Assembly: GCA_940671915.1 (NCBI GenBank)
Contig: CALNVZ010003426.1
Span: 49,688,810-49,752,809 of the forward strand
DNA from: Paracentrotus lividus
Lineage: Eukaryota > Echinodermata > Echinoidea > Camarodonta > Echinidae
DNA: 64,000 nucleotides
Direction of reading: 5' to 3'
Under the pieces are notes generated by a model. That model had not been told where the DNA came from and did no database searches. It saw only the letters and a program-made list of their open reading frames with translations. Below are positions 1 through 14,080 of the stretch, in pieces. The position numbers and the translations under genes were made by a program. Numbering within the stretch: position 1 is the first letter of the stretch; each line of letters begins with the position of its first letter.

Positions 1-1466
1 CTTTCTTCTGCAATTTTTTTTCATCACATTTGGTGTTGTAATTTTTTTTAGATTATGACTAGTTTTCTACAATCAAGAAAAATCCATTTTTCGCACGCCG
101 TCCCATGCATTTGTGTAGGTTTCGCATAATGGCCATAAATTCAGCGCTTCAGAACAATAGAAATGTGCAATTTCGATTTGTTCCTCGTCGCACAAAATTT
201 AGCATAACTTTTGTTTTACGAAAGCAAATTATACAGAACAAAGCACATCAGCAAGGAACATCTTTTGGCTTTAATTTGGTACCACATACACACATTATTT
301 GAAAATATTTCACACCTAATTTTACTAAATTATTTTTTCCCCGACTGTACCATTTTTTTTTACACAGACTGTATAATGAAGAAGGATGTAGGAAGGCGGG
401 CATACAGTGTATCCATGGCTACATCTGGACCCTCGACTTTATAATAATCAATCATATTTCTTGGGCCCACGGATCCAAACTATTTCATTTTTTGAAAAGA
501 TCGGAAAAGATTACATTGTAATTTTGTATGGCCACACTTACATGTAGCTACAATATGGCCTCTAGCCTTCATGCACCTTCATTGTTGAAGACATAAAACA
601 TTTATTGATATATCAAAGTTTTTTATTATTATTCATCTATTAGCTCTTTATCCAAACCTACACATTGCCGAAAGAAGCAGAATCGATGTTAACAGCTTTC
701 ATCCTAACGTACCGGTAAATGGTTTTCTTCTGTTCTGTACAAAAGGTTTTACCATCCAGATACTTAAAAATTGTGCAGAATATTTCTTTGTTGTATAAAC
801 TGCAAAGTTAAAGAATGATCCACCTCCTACATTTTTTTCTCTCAATCATTTCTCTGAAAATTCCCTCAACTTTTTCCCAACAGTGGGGTTCCTATTATGG
901 TCAAATTTGCACAACAATGTCTGCACACCTTTTAAAACCCCCAGATACACCATGCAACCTAGCCCACACTGACAGACAATGCACACAATCTTGACCCTAC
1001 AGAGTAATGCAAGATTCTATCCAATGATGGTTGTATGTCTTGTGGTATGACTGAGCCAACTTGTACACAGTGCAAGCAGATTTATTCTTTCTTGACTCAA
1101 AACCAAATGTTTTACAAAAGAAATCATATGGGTTCATGCACTCCTGCTATTTACAATAGAGTCTAATTTAAGAGAGTTCAAGATGGATTTGAAGCTGTAA
1201 AATAGGATAAAGTTGTTTATAAAAATCTGAATAATGAAAGGTTTCATTCTTTGAATGATCATGTGAGACAGGTTCATGACAGACAAGTTAAATGTCAGTT
1301 TGGAGTTCCATTCATTTGTCTGACTAGGGCCTAAGTACTGGGATGAGGAATTTACTCTCAGGTCATGCATCAACCCCTTTTAATCCCTTACCTCTCTTAA
1401 TCCACCTCAACACTTAAGCAACAATCAATGGTTTTAATGAAGGGATTAATTCGCTAAGAAATATAT
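1..1466. other. Intergenic, no gene seen
   Basis: AT-rich sequence with many short A/T runs. The open frames are short, without codon bias, splice context or recognisable protein motifs. I see nothing I can name before the foldback element that begins at 1471. Confidence 0.6.
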
Positions 1467-1470
1467 TTAA

Positions 1471-1720
1471 GGGCAATTCCACGTTACTCACGTTACACTT
1501 TTTAGGTGCCTTTGCATGTTGTAAGTGTCATAGTTTTTGTTTTGAAAGATTTGACAGCCTTTCTGTTCTACACTAGATGCCCAAGTCTTTGGTCTATCTT
1601 GCAACATTAATAGAATTTTCCTACATACATCTGTTCAGAAAATAATGATGAAAAACTTTCGTTACTCACGTTACATTTTTTAGGACTAAAAAGTGTAACG
1701 TGAGTAACGTGGAATTGCCC
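1471..1720. mobile_element. TTAA-flanked foldback MITE, 35-bp TIRs
   Basis: A 250-bp element with identical 35-bp inverted ends. They start GGGCAATTCCACGTTACTCA, continue through CGTTACACTTTTTAG, and end with the exact complement at 1686-1720. Both sides carry TTAA (1467-1470 and 1721-1724), as expected of a piggyBac-type TTAA duplication. An extra inverted copy of the TIR interior sits at about 1660-1683, so the right end can form its own hairpin. No coding capacity. The class assignment rests only on the flanking TTAA. Confidence 0.8.
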
Positions 1721-1828
1721 TTAAGATGAATTTAACACTTATTCAAGATCTATAGCAAGCAAGTTCAAGATCTATAGAAAGGTTAAGATGTATAGCTAGC
1801 CGAAGTTTATCAATGTTGTATAATTTAA

Positions 1829-2324
1829 AGGGGAAGTTCACCCTGGGTTTAAATTGGTTTTTAAAATTGCAGAAAAATAAAAGAAAAATATGTGTGAAGG
1901 TTTGGAGAAAATCGACCGAAAAATAAGGAAGTTATGAATATTCAAAGTTTTGATTCTGTGACGTCACGTGCGAGCAGTTCTCCTATGTGTTATGTAGTGT
2001 AAATTCCATAAAGTGTCATATTTTCAGAAGAAAATTTATTATGTCACCTGTGCGGTCGATATATCATCAAACATATGTTCATATACATGCCTCTATCAAA
2101 TTGACCCATTCCTTTATCAAGAACCATGAAAAAATGACCAATTTATGGAATTTACATACACAACATACGAGAGAGCTGCTCGCACGTGACGTCACAGAAA
2201 CAAAACTTTAAATATTCATGACTTCGCTATTTTTGGGTCGATTTCTTCAAACTTTCACTAATATTTTTTTTCTTATTTTTCTGCATTTTTTAAAACAAAT
2301 AAAATTCAAGGGTGAACTTCCCCT
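1829..2324. mobile_element. TTAA-flanked 496-bp foldback element
   Basis: The ends are inverted copies (AGGGGAAGTTCACCC and GGGTGAACTTCCCCT) with TTAA on both sides (1825-1828, 2325-2328). Complementarity continues inwards for more than 150 bases, including GTGACGTCACGTGCGAGCAG at 1958 and its inverted partner near 2170-2193. The element is therefore largely one long palindrome with a short central loop. No transposase frame is present. It is a non-autonomous relative of the other TTAA-flanked elements in this window. Confidence 0.8.
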
Positions 2325-2497
2325 TTAAGAGTTAGAGGGTTGGGTAAAGGGGTACAGAGTGGTGGAGTACAGGGGGCATATAAAACTGTTAGGTACACGT
2401 ACAAGGCAAAATTGGAAGTATCCACAATTTCACACGGTGGGTATTTCTCTGACATGTATTTCTCATTTATTTTAATGTTTAAAATTACTTGTCTACA

Positions 2498-2522
2498 NNN
2501 NNNNNNNNNNNNNNNNNNNNNN
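2498..2522. other. Assembly gap (25 N)
   Basis: A run of N. Sequence on the two sides cannot be assumed contiguous. Confidence 0.99.
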
Positions 2523-2899
2523 AATGGATGAGATCATTTATTCTAGCAGATTGTAAATATGCAGGCATCAATAATTTAGAAATCCAACATCAGGTGTGGG
2601 CATCTAAAGAATGTGCATAAATCATGGTGTAACGCAAAAATTTTACAACTAATACAATATATGTTCGGAAGTCAACCCAGAATAATGGAATTAATAAAGC
2701 CTACTTACAATATTTTAGTATATTTATTTGTGTCTTTACTGTTTATATTCGTTATCATTAGTCTGAATGAGGGTAGAGGGCTAAAGGAATATTTTGCATT
2801 TTCGTGGTACGTGCACATTTGATTTCATGTGAATATGAACGGGTCTGTCTGAAAATAACTTTTGAACTTGTTCTAATAGGGGTAAGGTATAATTGTTTG

Positions 2900-4840
2900 A
2901 ACTGACTAGTTATCTCGTTAGAGCTTTTCATGATAGTCATAGACACATTATTTTTCCCCCTTTCTAATTATTCTGACAGGCTCGACAATTGCACTATATT
3001 TCGACATGTCAGTTGTATAGCGAGTATGTACCATTTCGGTACAGTAAATTCGACGAGAGGCGCGTTTCATGATAACAACGTTTCTACCGATTAACATTAG
3101 TTCCGTCAGATCTAATTCGCTGTTCCAGAACTGGGCTGCGTACTCCAGGCAAGGGGCGAACATATCCTAACATTAGAAGTGGTATCGTAAGTCCTCAATT
3201 GGAAGACCAATGGCGACTTTTACCAGCTCGAAGAATGTATAAGAGTTTACTGTATGGCTTAGCGTTATTTCATAAATTATCTGAACAAAATGTGAGCTTA
3301 CCATTTTAAAATTTCACTTTGGATATGTGAATTCCTAAGTACTTTGATAGAATCACTGTTGAAGTTGATTAACCATCTGATCAGTCAAGTGGGGGAGCCG
3401 GCAGGTGGTGGCGCATATTGAATGCATACTATTCCGGATGTGAATAGCACTTTCCTGGGTTAATAAATACATAATTAATACTCGCTTTTTACATATTACA
3501 CCGAGAGTAGCTCAACTGTTCCAGTTCTGACAACCTGCTTCTCTCCCAACTGGCACCCCCTCCCCGCACACTGGGGGCATGATGTTATTATTACCATATT
3601 TGCCGAAGCTCCTTGGTTTAGCTTCATGTTATCTTAAACTCTGACACAAGTTAGCGAGACTATTCAACGGTGGTTACATAGTACACAATGGGTCTAAACC
3701 AAGAAGCTCGAGTCGTCAACCATATTTGAATGCCAGAGGTAATATAGGTGGATGGCGGCGAAGATCGTTTAATGCATTACATAAAGAATATCAAATGGGA
3801 CTCTTAAACTTCAGTACAGCCTTGGGCACTCCTGCGTTACAAACTTTCCAGATTCCGAGACGGACAATAATTGATAACCTCGACAACACTTGATTGTCAT
3901 GCGAACTAACAAGAAATTTCACCATTAATCCATCCGGAATACAGCGAAGGTCGCTACTCCCATAACGGACCGATTTAAATTATCGAGTGATCGATAGGCG
4001 ATCGAACGCTTTCGAGACATATCGCAAGAGGAAGATATTAGGTTTATTCACTGCATTATGCATATGTATTCCATGCGAATATTATTACCAAAAGCAACGT
4101 GAGACGTAGCTATACGGCTTTCCGTTTCACGTATTGATTGTGCGGTCCAGATCTAGTTTGCAATTCGATGTCACATCCCAGAGCCCATTTTGCGCTAATA
4201 CCTGTTCAGACCACCTATCGCGAAAATGGTCGTGAGGGTACCTCGGACGTAAATTTTCGGCGTTTGGGGTCGAGTTTTTCGGGATCGGAATGACCAACAT
4301 AGCATACGCTTCATTGCTGAAGGGACGATCTCCATCTGGAAACTTGAGTGATGATTTATGATATGAGGCGAGCGTGAAGAAGCTAATTCATGAGGAGAAC
4401 TTCGCGGATGATACATGTTGCTGTTATACTATACCGCATCAGCTCACTCCTATGATACTATTTGTCGAGATTTTTGTTTCACCAGATAGCCTTCTGGATC
4501 TCCCAGGGTAAACTGGTTAAGGGACATTTATGAACCGCTCACTTAGATCAAGTGTAGATTCTTATGGGCGAGGAGCAGTTTTGATCTTGGATCAAAGTTT
4601 TTTTGCTAGTCAGATGTGGTATAGAACATATCGTTGAGTTAGAAAGTGTGCTACATACCAAGTGAATCGCTTGCAATCAACTCCATGGAACAGTCAAATC
4701 CCGGCGTTTTTTCGACACGTGTGGCACCCAAGTAAGTAGCGCGAATTTTCTCGAAACGAGTGCTCCGGGCTTGTTTTCTTTAGTCCTCTGGAATTCTTGA
4801 AGAGTAATGGTCGTCTCTCTTGTTTATATGTGTAATTTTT
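2900..4840. other. Stretch of atypical composition, no gene
   Basis: Compared with its neighbours this block is richer in G, C and CpG and nearly lacks the A/T homopolymer runs seen everywhere else. No frame longer than about 75 codons and no recognisable motif. It looks like either an insertion of foreign composition or an uncorrected read used to fill a gap. I cannot tell which from the sequence. Confidence 0.4.
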
Positions 4841-7800
4841 TTTCAATTTTTTTAACAGGCTTTATTTTGTAGTAACCTTATGTGCAGAACAAAATTACAA
4901 TTGATCTCTGCTATCAGAAATGCATTGAGTGGACGTATGTAATAAATAACAATTTTCTTTTAACCTTGTTTTTATCATACACACATTTTGAACATCCAAT
5001 CTCGAATACATTTCACCCTACTTTTCCATGATGAGATTATTGAGCACCTTTTTAAGAATACATCTGCTCCGCCTCAAAAAAATGGTAGAGAATCCACATA
5101 ATTTTATTAAAAGAATTGACTCAGAATAATTATATCGAACATATATCAAGACACAGTTCTGCTGAGAACATGAGCACTATACGATTCGCTGTCATGAAGT
5201 AGTGAGTACACTTTATTAAAGGTTCACTATGTAGGGATACAACTGCAGGTATATCATGGGAACACGTCAGGTAAATATGGCACACGCTGACAAAGCCAAA
5301 CTGCAAAGTTCGTGACCGTCGACCGGTGACCGATTGACCGGTGTGAGCACCATACATGTTGTTCATATTATGAACTGTTCAATAACGTAAAATATATCAG
5401 TCGCTGAGAGCATCTAATGCCAGAAATTTCTCTGAGAAAAATTGCTGAACTAACCAAATAGGTAGGTAAAACTTACGGCAATTTTTTTACCCTGATCCGT
5501 AAAATTTGATATTCACAAGTGAATTGATGGTGACAGAGAATGTTTGAGGGGACGTAACCTCCACATTGTTTTTGTATATTTAGTAAGCTTATAGTTTCAC
5601 TTTGTCATTTCAATACTAAATATTCACTAGGTCAGTGTACAGGTCAATTTGGTTTAGTGAAGGGGTGCAATGTTGGCATCATTAAAATGGCTTGCTGACA
5701 CAGGCAAACATTAAGTGCAGGTAATATGGGACACTCCAAAATGGCGGAAATGATTCTGGTACTTAGTCTTGGGATGAGGCATCCTAATCTCTTTGCTACG
5801 CATTTTTTTAGGTATATTCACAGTAATAATTAAATATATAAATACTTATTGTAAGGCCTATTATTGACTTGTGATAATGAAAAATAATATTAAAAATAAT
5901 AATTAAACAACAGAATAATATACAAAATGACATAATTCAATTGAAATCCATAATAAGTCAAAGGTATTTTTACTGAGGGTCTTATAATTTCAAATTATAC
6001 TCTAAAGTTTAAAAATGATTTTGCACATTTTTTAAGCAAATTCCAGACATGTAGAGTAATTGTAGTTTTTTAAAAACGTACATTAAATACATCTCCATAT
6101 TACCCTGGCACATGCAGGTAATATGGGCCACTTTGGTAAATGACGTCAACATTTGAAAATATATGCAGACAGGGGGGTTGGTGATATTGTTTTTTGCTTC
6201 AACAATAAAAGTTAAGAGCAGTAGTTATTGATTCATATAAACAAAAGATTAGACTGTGTGTCATTTCGCTAAAATTTTATGCAATTAGGCAAATGAGCTT
6301 AGGGGTCCATATTAACCCTGCAATGATACCCTAATAATAATGGTTTGCGCTTTAACGAATGTGTTTTATTCATGCATGTACGCAACGGTTTTAATTTCTC
6401 ATTTTATCGCACATAGGTTAGTCGTATGAGTATATTAAACATAGGACGCGCCACATATATCAATATACTAAAACAAACATTTAGAAAAAAATTCCGAGCA
6501 TGTTTGGATTTGGGGTTTGTTTTTGCCTAGGGATTTGTATAAAATCGTCAACTTGAAGTAGGAAATTCAAAATTTCGGTTTTCTTATTTCAATTGATGAT
6601 TTTTGCTTAATTCTACTGAGATTTTTTTTAATGAAAACTTGGCACAAAAACTTTCAGGGTTGCCACTAACGGTAACATGAAATTGATAATTCCTGAATAA
6701 GGCACGGAGTGGGGCCAAAGCTTGAAATTTCTTACTATTTTGCATGTTTTTCCTAAGAACGTTCTGCTCGCTGAAGCGTGAACCCTGGAATTTTCGGTTG
6801 AAATCGAAAAAGTGAAAGCTTTTTGAATGAACGAAAAGATAAAAATTATTTTTTCTTTCATTTTTTTACACAATTTTTTTTTTTCCTATCTCCTTACTAA
6901 TTTTTAATAAATAGCTGTGTAAAACATTGATGTTTGTAACTTTTTCTAAAAACTTCGTACATGCATGTGAATGATGTTGCAAAAAGAAAAGAGATAATAT
7001 TCTATTGCTGATATGATTCCCTGGACAATCAGGAACGCAAAGCCTAGACAAAAATCAATATTTGCCTGCCGTGATGGCTGAAGAACCCATACCCGAAACG
7101 TGTATCATGAAAAGCCCCAGTAGCTATGTGATAGGCTGTAAACAGCATAACCAAAAGCACAGCGAAAACAGGGGCACATGATGGACTACTACTTGTTCGC
7201 TATTTGGTTTGTGCAGACTAAGTCATTGAAATGTTATCGCTTACGTAATACAACGTGCGAGGTATTGTGGATCTTCTGTGCGTTACGGGGAACAATTGTT
7301 GATTGTTTGTCTATATTTTGCGTTCGATAATCTAATAAGGGAATCATGAATGCTTGATCGGGAATTAAAGAATATTAGCTTACCCTTCATATTTAAGCAC
7401 CATCATTATTATCTATGCATTCAGCGTTGTTGTATAGAAAAGATTTCACAACATATATCAAGTGTTTGAAAGATCTTTAACAACTGTTTATTACAAAAAT
7501 TATTGAAGAAAAGGAAAAAAAATATTTCGAAAAAACATGAGAAAAAAAATTTATCAAAACTTTTCAACTGTTCTCCGGATCTTCAGTCCCTGATTTCAAA
7601 TAGCACAAGCGTTGTAAAGAACTATTAAACACTACTTCTCTAATTTTGACAACAATTTAAGTGTGATTTTAGCCAATTATGATGATTACCGGTGATTTTT
7701 ATAATCAAAAATATTTTTTTTTGTCCGGTAAAATGGGCACTCATATTGTTGGACGCACCCACCGCCTGTATGGACCTTTATTGGCATCAGAGTTGCATCT

Positions 7801-10800
7801 AGCCAGATGTTTAGTTTGGTAAAATATGGGGTTCCTTTTTCCCTGTTTTCACGATTACTTCTGCTGCCTTGGTACCCCTCGTTTATCTTAATCAAAACCC
7901 TGTCACTCCCTACCTAATCTTTTTTTTTGTTTGGAAAACATCTTCAGTAATATAATGCGCAGCGCGTAGGCGATAGGTCGAAAATATCACTTTATTGGAA
8001 TGTCTTGAACAATAAAAATTGTTGCGCGAGAGACCATAGAGCGGAAGTTTTGTTATGGGACTTTTAAATGCAATTAGTTGGTCTCGAAAATTGAATCTTC
8101 TTTTGTTTAGGAATTCGTGCAGTGATAGATCAATTTTTTTATCTTTTTATTTTTTTCTTATTGGGGGGTGTGGGCTTGGATCTTCCTAAACTGGGCGATT
8201 TCGTTTGAAAAGGTGAACCATATTTTTTTGGAAAACAAATAAAAAGTTCTTGTCCTTTTTTGTTTTTAAGCTGCACATTGCATAAGTAGGAGCAGTTGAT
8301 CTGAAAGATTTCATGGAAATGCGAATTTTACTTAAACTTCAATTTTAACAATAATTTTTCGGATGCTCATTTGCAGTAATATTTATTACAATGCAATAAA
8401 TTTGAATATTTGAAAAATGAGATTAGCGGTTAATAATAAATACAATTTCTTAGAGTCATCCTAACTGGATTGTATATTGCTGGTGCTCTGTCTTTGACTT
8501 TGATTATTGATCATTAACATATCATTTTATTCCATTCCCTTTTTTTATACTTCATTCCTTCAATTTAAATGAAAAAATTAATGGTGTTGAATTGATTGTT
8601 ATTTAAGATATTGAACTAACAGAAATCAAATTGCCATCAAAATGTCACTACCACGTGACGCGCCAACAATTAGCACGAAAAGTTTAAACGTGCCCCCGAA
8701 AACTCATGGTCTTCTTTAATTATTTACAATTTTTTTTCCATGCAGCAAAGCCTAGATATAGATCAGCCTTCCTTTTGCATCTCACCAAATATGAAGCCAT
8801 GACACGCTTTTAATTTAGTTTATTAAATTAACTTGAAAATTGGAAATCACATGAAGTACTGAGTACAGCAACGTGACCCACGGTCACGTGTGTATGACCT
8901 AACTATGGTCATGGCTTACAAAAGGCGACCAGGCTAATATAGAGCCATTCTTATGAAAAGTGAACCTTATTGGAGCTACAAATAAATGGTTTTGCTTTCT
9001 TGATTTAAGCTGGCAATATTCTAATATAGAGGCAATGTCTGTATAGTTTTCATGAACGTGATGTTTTTTCGTGCATTTCTACAATTTTCATGCTGCATCT
9101 TGTTCATAAATTTATACATCAAGTGATAATTAAATGAAAACAGTTAAATTTTAAAATATCGCATTTTTTAACCCTGACTGGAATGGATATGGCTGACTTC
9201 CTTACTTGGATTACTGTAATTAAATATTATTATTACCGCTGCTTATTTCCTTTTTAATCCTAACCCGGCAAAAAATTAATATCGTTGTTTAAATATGATT
9301 ATATTAAGTATATATCAAGTCCCTGGAAATTTACTGCCCTCAAATGCGATCGCGCGATCACAGCTCAAGATCTTATAGGGGAGCATACATGGCCCCTCGT
9401 CCCTACCCGTCCCTCCCCCTATCACAGTTCTTGACAACGCTACGCAAAACACACCATTGATGACTAAGAGGTTGAGTTCATAAAAAATTTTACTTCCACA
9501 GCGGATATAGTAAGATAACCTGCTCGAAAATGTAACATTTAATTTGCATAATACATATATAATTACATTTCTGTACAACTGTGTGGCCGATATTGGTCAC
9601 ACACGTGACCCAACTAAAATGTCAGCACACAAGTGGACCCGACATCGACGGATGATAATAAATAACATAGATTCAAAAAAGAAATTTCAAGATGACATAC
9701 ATCCAGTGGTAAATTATTTTTGGTTAAAGCACAGAGTCCATTAATCGCATATCTCCAACAGCAATTAAGATATATTATTCATCATTTAAATCACAGCGAA
9801 ATTTCAAAAACTGAAATGTTAGAACTTTCCAAAATCATTAGGAACCGTTCTGTGAAGTCACCATCAACGATGACCCAGCTTCTTTTGACCTCTCGACCTT
9901 TGAAAAAGCATGCATATTGTAAATAATCAAAAAAATATTAATACAATGATAGGCCACAAAATATAATTAGGCATGATATAAAACATTGGTAATCAGTATA
10001 TTTTTATAATATGTTAAGTAGTTATGACATGCCAAATAAAGTCAAGATTTTGCATAAGTTGTCTGGTCACACAAACGATGACCAAGATGGTGCCTAAAAG
10101 GGCTGTATACAAATAATTGCTTCTGTAATTAATTGATAGCATTGACAGAACTTTATATCATAGTCATCCAAAACACATTTCATTATCTGGGTAGAAATTA
10201 TGTACGTACCATCAAGCCTAATTGGATGACCTAGCGCCTTTGATGTTTTCCAACATAAATTACTAGGCGCAATATAAAATGCCGGTGGATCTCAATAATC
10301 TTTATTCAATACAAAATGATAGTGTGTTTCGACGGGCCTCAATATGGCCACATGGCATGTTAGTTTGTGGTGTATGGCATAAATTGCGTTAGCATTGTTC
10401 CAATTGAATTTTGGTAGTTTAAATGTTAGCTATGTGTCATTATAATCAGAATACTCTAGTTTATTAGTAGTAGATCAGACTATAGTCATACTAAAGATAC
10501 TATTTATTGAAGCAGATAGATTGTAAGCTGAAGATGATTAACATATTTTTGATGCTCTGTATTATCGGGCAGTGATACTCATAAAATGCAATTCACAGAG
10601 CTGTTTTATAGGGGAAATTGGCTTTTTAAAAAACTTCACAATTTTACTGGCGAATAATTTTCTTAATCCTTTGTAAACCAAATGAAATGAATGGCATCTT
10701 GGATTGTGTTAATAAGAACACTATACTTCTAAAAAATAATAAACTTGTAAAACAAAAATTATGTTCTTCTAACCGCGCTTACAGGGTGTCAACAAGGAGA

Positions 10801-11160
10801 AAAATTAAATAGTGCAAAAGGGCAATAAATCCTATATTTTACACTTTGATTACAAACTCAAACAAATGTTTCATTGCAAGAAATATGTTTCCACTTAATT
10901 GTGTAATCTAGCATGCATGCAAAGAAAATGGCGAAAAAAGCACATTATTGTTTATAGAAATTGGGCATGTGGCATTTCGATGCCCCAAATGCATTGTCCT
11001 AAATGAGGATAATGTGCATTAAGTATGTTTTAATTGATTAATTAGCTTGATTAATAACTTTTGAAAAATCTACTTGTATTTGCTAGAACGAGATATTCCG
11101 AGGATGTTTATAATAATCCAGGAATACCGCCAATAATAAGACCATTGTCGATGCCTATGA
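4841..11160. other. Long AT-rich intergenic region, no gene seen
   Basis: About 6.3 kb with no supported coding exon on either strand. It contains many poly-T/poly-A runs. A phrase resembling GGTAATATGGG(A/C)CAC occurs twice (about 5717 and 6116). A short inverted repeat around CACGTGACCC...GGTCACGTG lies near 8871-8890. I see no terminal inverted repeats or RNA genes that I can support. Confidence 0.5.
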
Positions 11161-14080
11161 ATCCATGGAAAATTGACATATACACTGATTTCAACGACAC
11201 GATAATCTGATCAACATACAGTAAAGAGAATTAAGTGATTTTGTCTGTGAACAGCAAAATTCACAGATCATTCGACTTATTATATATATTCTATACCTGT
11301 GCCTCCACCAGTAGGATCCTTTACCAAACACGTATTCTTGACTATGGCTACTCATCCTTATTAAAGCACATCACTTATTCCTTTACCAATCCATTACATC
11401 ATTTATCAAAGATTATCTTAACCTGAGCATCGATATCTTAGCATATACAATATATATTTTATGTCGTAGTAGTTTGTACACTTTAATCACTCTAATGACT
11501 GAGGGCATTTACAATAGCATGACATCACCAACATATTCGTAACATAGTGAGTCATCTAGAACTGTTAATGAAACATAACATAATAAGATATCCTATTAGT
11601 ATAAATCTCTATACAACTATCACTACAATAGCTTAAGAAATCATGTATTAATATTGTCATACACCTCAGCAACAGCTATCATCTCATTTAGAATATACTC
11701 ATCTGCTATACAATTTATCATAAATATTATTATAATATATGATAATATATGTTCGATAATTACATCTATTATTCATTAATGATTAGACCTACTGTATGTG
11801 AAACACCATGAAACGAAGATAGAAAAGAGTTGTCTAATTTATCTTACATCATATATGATTTTCACTGCTGCCCATCTTATATAGAAGAATATATCATCTT
11901 ATAATTAATACACAGCTAATACCTGACCAGATTTACAAATAAATTATGTTAACTTATCGATCCATGGCATCTCCTAGATACATTCCTCGGTATATTCCAC
12001 CAGTACATCCCTGTATACCATCCACCCATGTTTCATATCATGACTTTCAATTATGAGAGTTTCTATTATCGATGATTTAATTTAAGTCTATATGTCTATC
12101 TATTCAGTAATTTTATCACATCATTCTAAACTCATCTCACCGAAACTTAAGCTATCACTCTACATGTGAGCAAATCACGCTGATCGAAGAGCAGAATATA
12201 AATAGATTAGACGAGGTGAGATATACAAAAGAGATAAAGAAATAACATCAGAGAGATAGTAGTTCAGACGAATCAGGAGTCTCTTCTCGAGTCTCACTAT
12301 ATTTCTCTATTTCAGGCGGCCCATACCCGAGCATGTATACAGAGGAAAGTTTCGATAATGTATCTTTATTCCATTATTCTCAGTATGATATACCATTTCC
12401 GACAGCCAGGAGTCATTTAAATGGTATATCATCGACTCTTCTATATTAATTTATGATCACGCTGTTTAGATCAGTTAAGTCGTTTGAGACGAGCAGAATC
12501 TGCTATCTTACTATTCCAGACGAGTATCTTTGTTTGATGTCAGCTTATATCCTATACTGCACTTCTTACCGACCGAATTTCCGAAGCGCCGCATATCTCG
12601 CTTACTGAAATTCATGATGAAAGGCCTTAGTTATGGCACAACTGCATTTTAATTCACAATAAGTATGTCATATATACATATAAAGATTACAAATTTACAT
12701 ATTAAGTTATCAATTCTTATATAAAAATCTTCAATTCAAGCCATTTACTGTATTTAGTCATACATATCCGTTAACTAATTAGTGTATTCCAGACTACTAA
12801 CGAACACTTATTGTGCTCGTATTAAACGCCGTATTGCGTAAGTTTACTGAGTTATCTATATATATCATTCTAAGAGACATCGAACACATTTGGATTCAGT
12901 ATCTCTTAGATAATATTTGTGATACACGACTTGATTATGATTGATCAGAACTTGCTAATATTACTTACCCTGGATTCTATACTAGAGATACGGTGATCTA
13001 GGTTATATTGCGATATATTATATAGATCTCTCAGAATAACTAGGAACCACATACGCATGATAGCATATCGCAATACTACAATTTTATATGATATATATAG
13101 TATTATCATGTCTATAATATCAGTATATTCATTATAATCTGACTAGACCAACTTACGCGCATCTTGTATATCGGATAGTTCGGAGTCTATTAATCGACTT
13201 CGATCTCATGAGGTAATTCTGTAGTAAGACCAGGATTATCAAGATCAGCTGTACTTATTATTATTGAATTTAGCGTGATATAGCGTACAAGTAATAGTAA
13301 ACTACTATCGCACGAGTTGCCTACAGCGCGATACAGAATCTTACATAGATTTTCACCATGAAACGCCCTGACTAGGTTCAATAAAACAGCTGGTCCACAT
13401 GTTTAGCCCATAAACACACTTAGAATACGCAAGACTGACTATTGTCGCTTATTGACTGCACGCTTTATTTGACATGAGAATAGTAGTGTAGCGAATTGCC
13501 ACAATAATCTCTATACGTAAATTATCATGTCGTTTCAATGTAATATTCCGACTTGAACGATGAACATAGTCTTACTTACTCTGCCTCATATGATCACAAT
13601 CATTACGTTACAGCCATTCATCCAATCAGTGTTTTTATGAAGATCCGATCTCTACTATATATGACTCTCGAATATAATCATAGTAATTATAATTATGAAT
13701 ATAAGATTATAATCAAGTACATAGTAAGAATACAGAGATATTTACTCATAAATTTAGTCCGTGGATTGAAGCGAATGATACATATGAGACATAAAGAGAT
13801 ATGGTTAATTGAAGGATATTCTCAGGTTATTTTGGTACGATATCTGAGATAACATATATGTATATGATGATTGGATTATTATGATTATTATTGAGTTATG
13901 TAGAATGCAGATATTATGACAGACAGTTAGTGAGTTTCGAATAGAAAGAAGAAGTTCAAGGAATAATATTATTAATGATTGTATGAACATGAGATGTGAG
14001 TTACAGGTATGATATGTTAGAATAAATATACGTTGATTATATTATTGTAGATCATGATTCGATGACAGAAGGAAACGATA
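11160..14080. other. Homopolymer-depleted low-quality stretch
   Basis: About 2.9 kb composed mostly of alternating A/T di- and trinucleotides with almost no run of five or more identical bases. Sequence on both sides has many such runs. No coding signal. It directly precedes the noisy left arm of the large inverted repeat, and loss of homopolymers is a known signature of uncorrected nanopore reads. I could not align it convincingly to any other part of the window. Confidence 0.45.
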
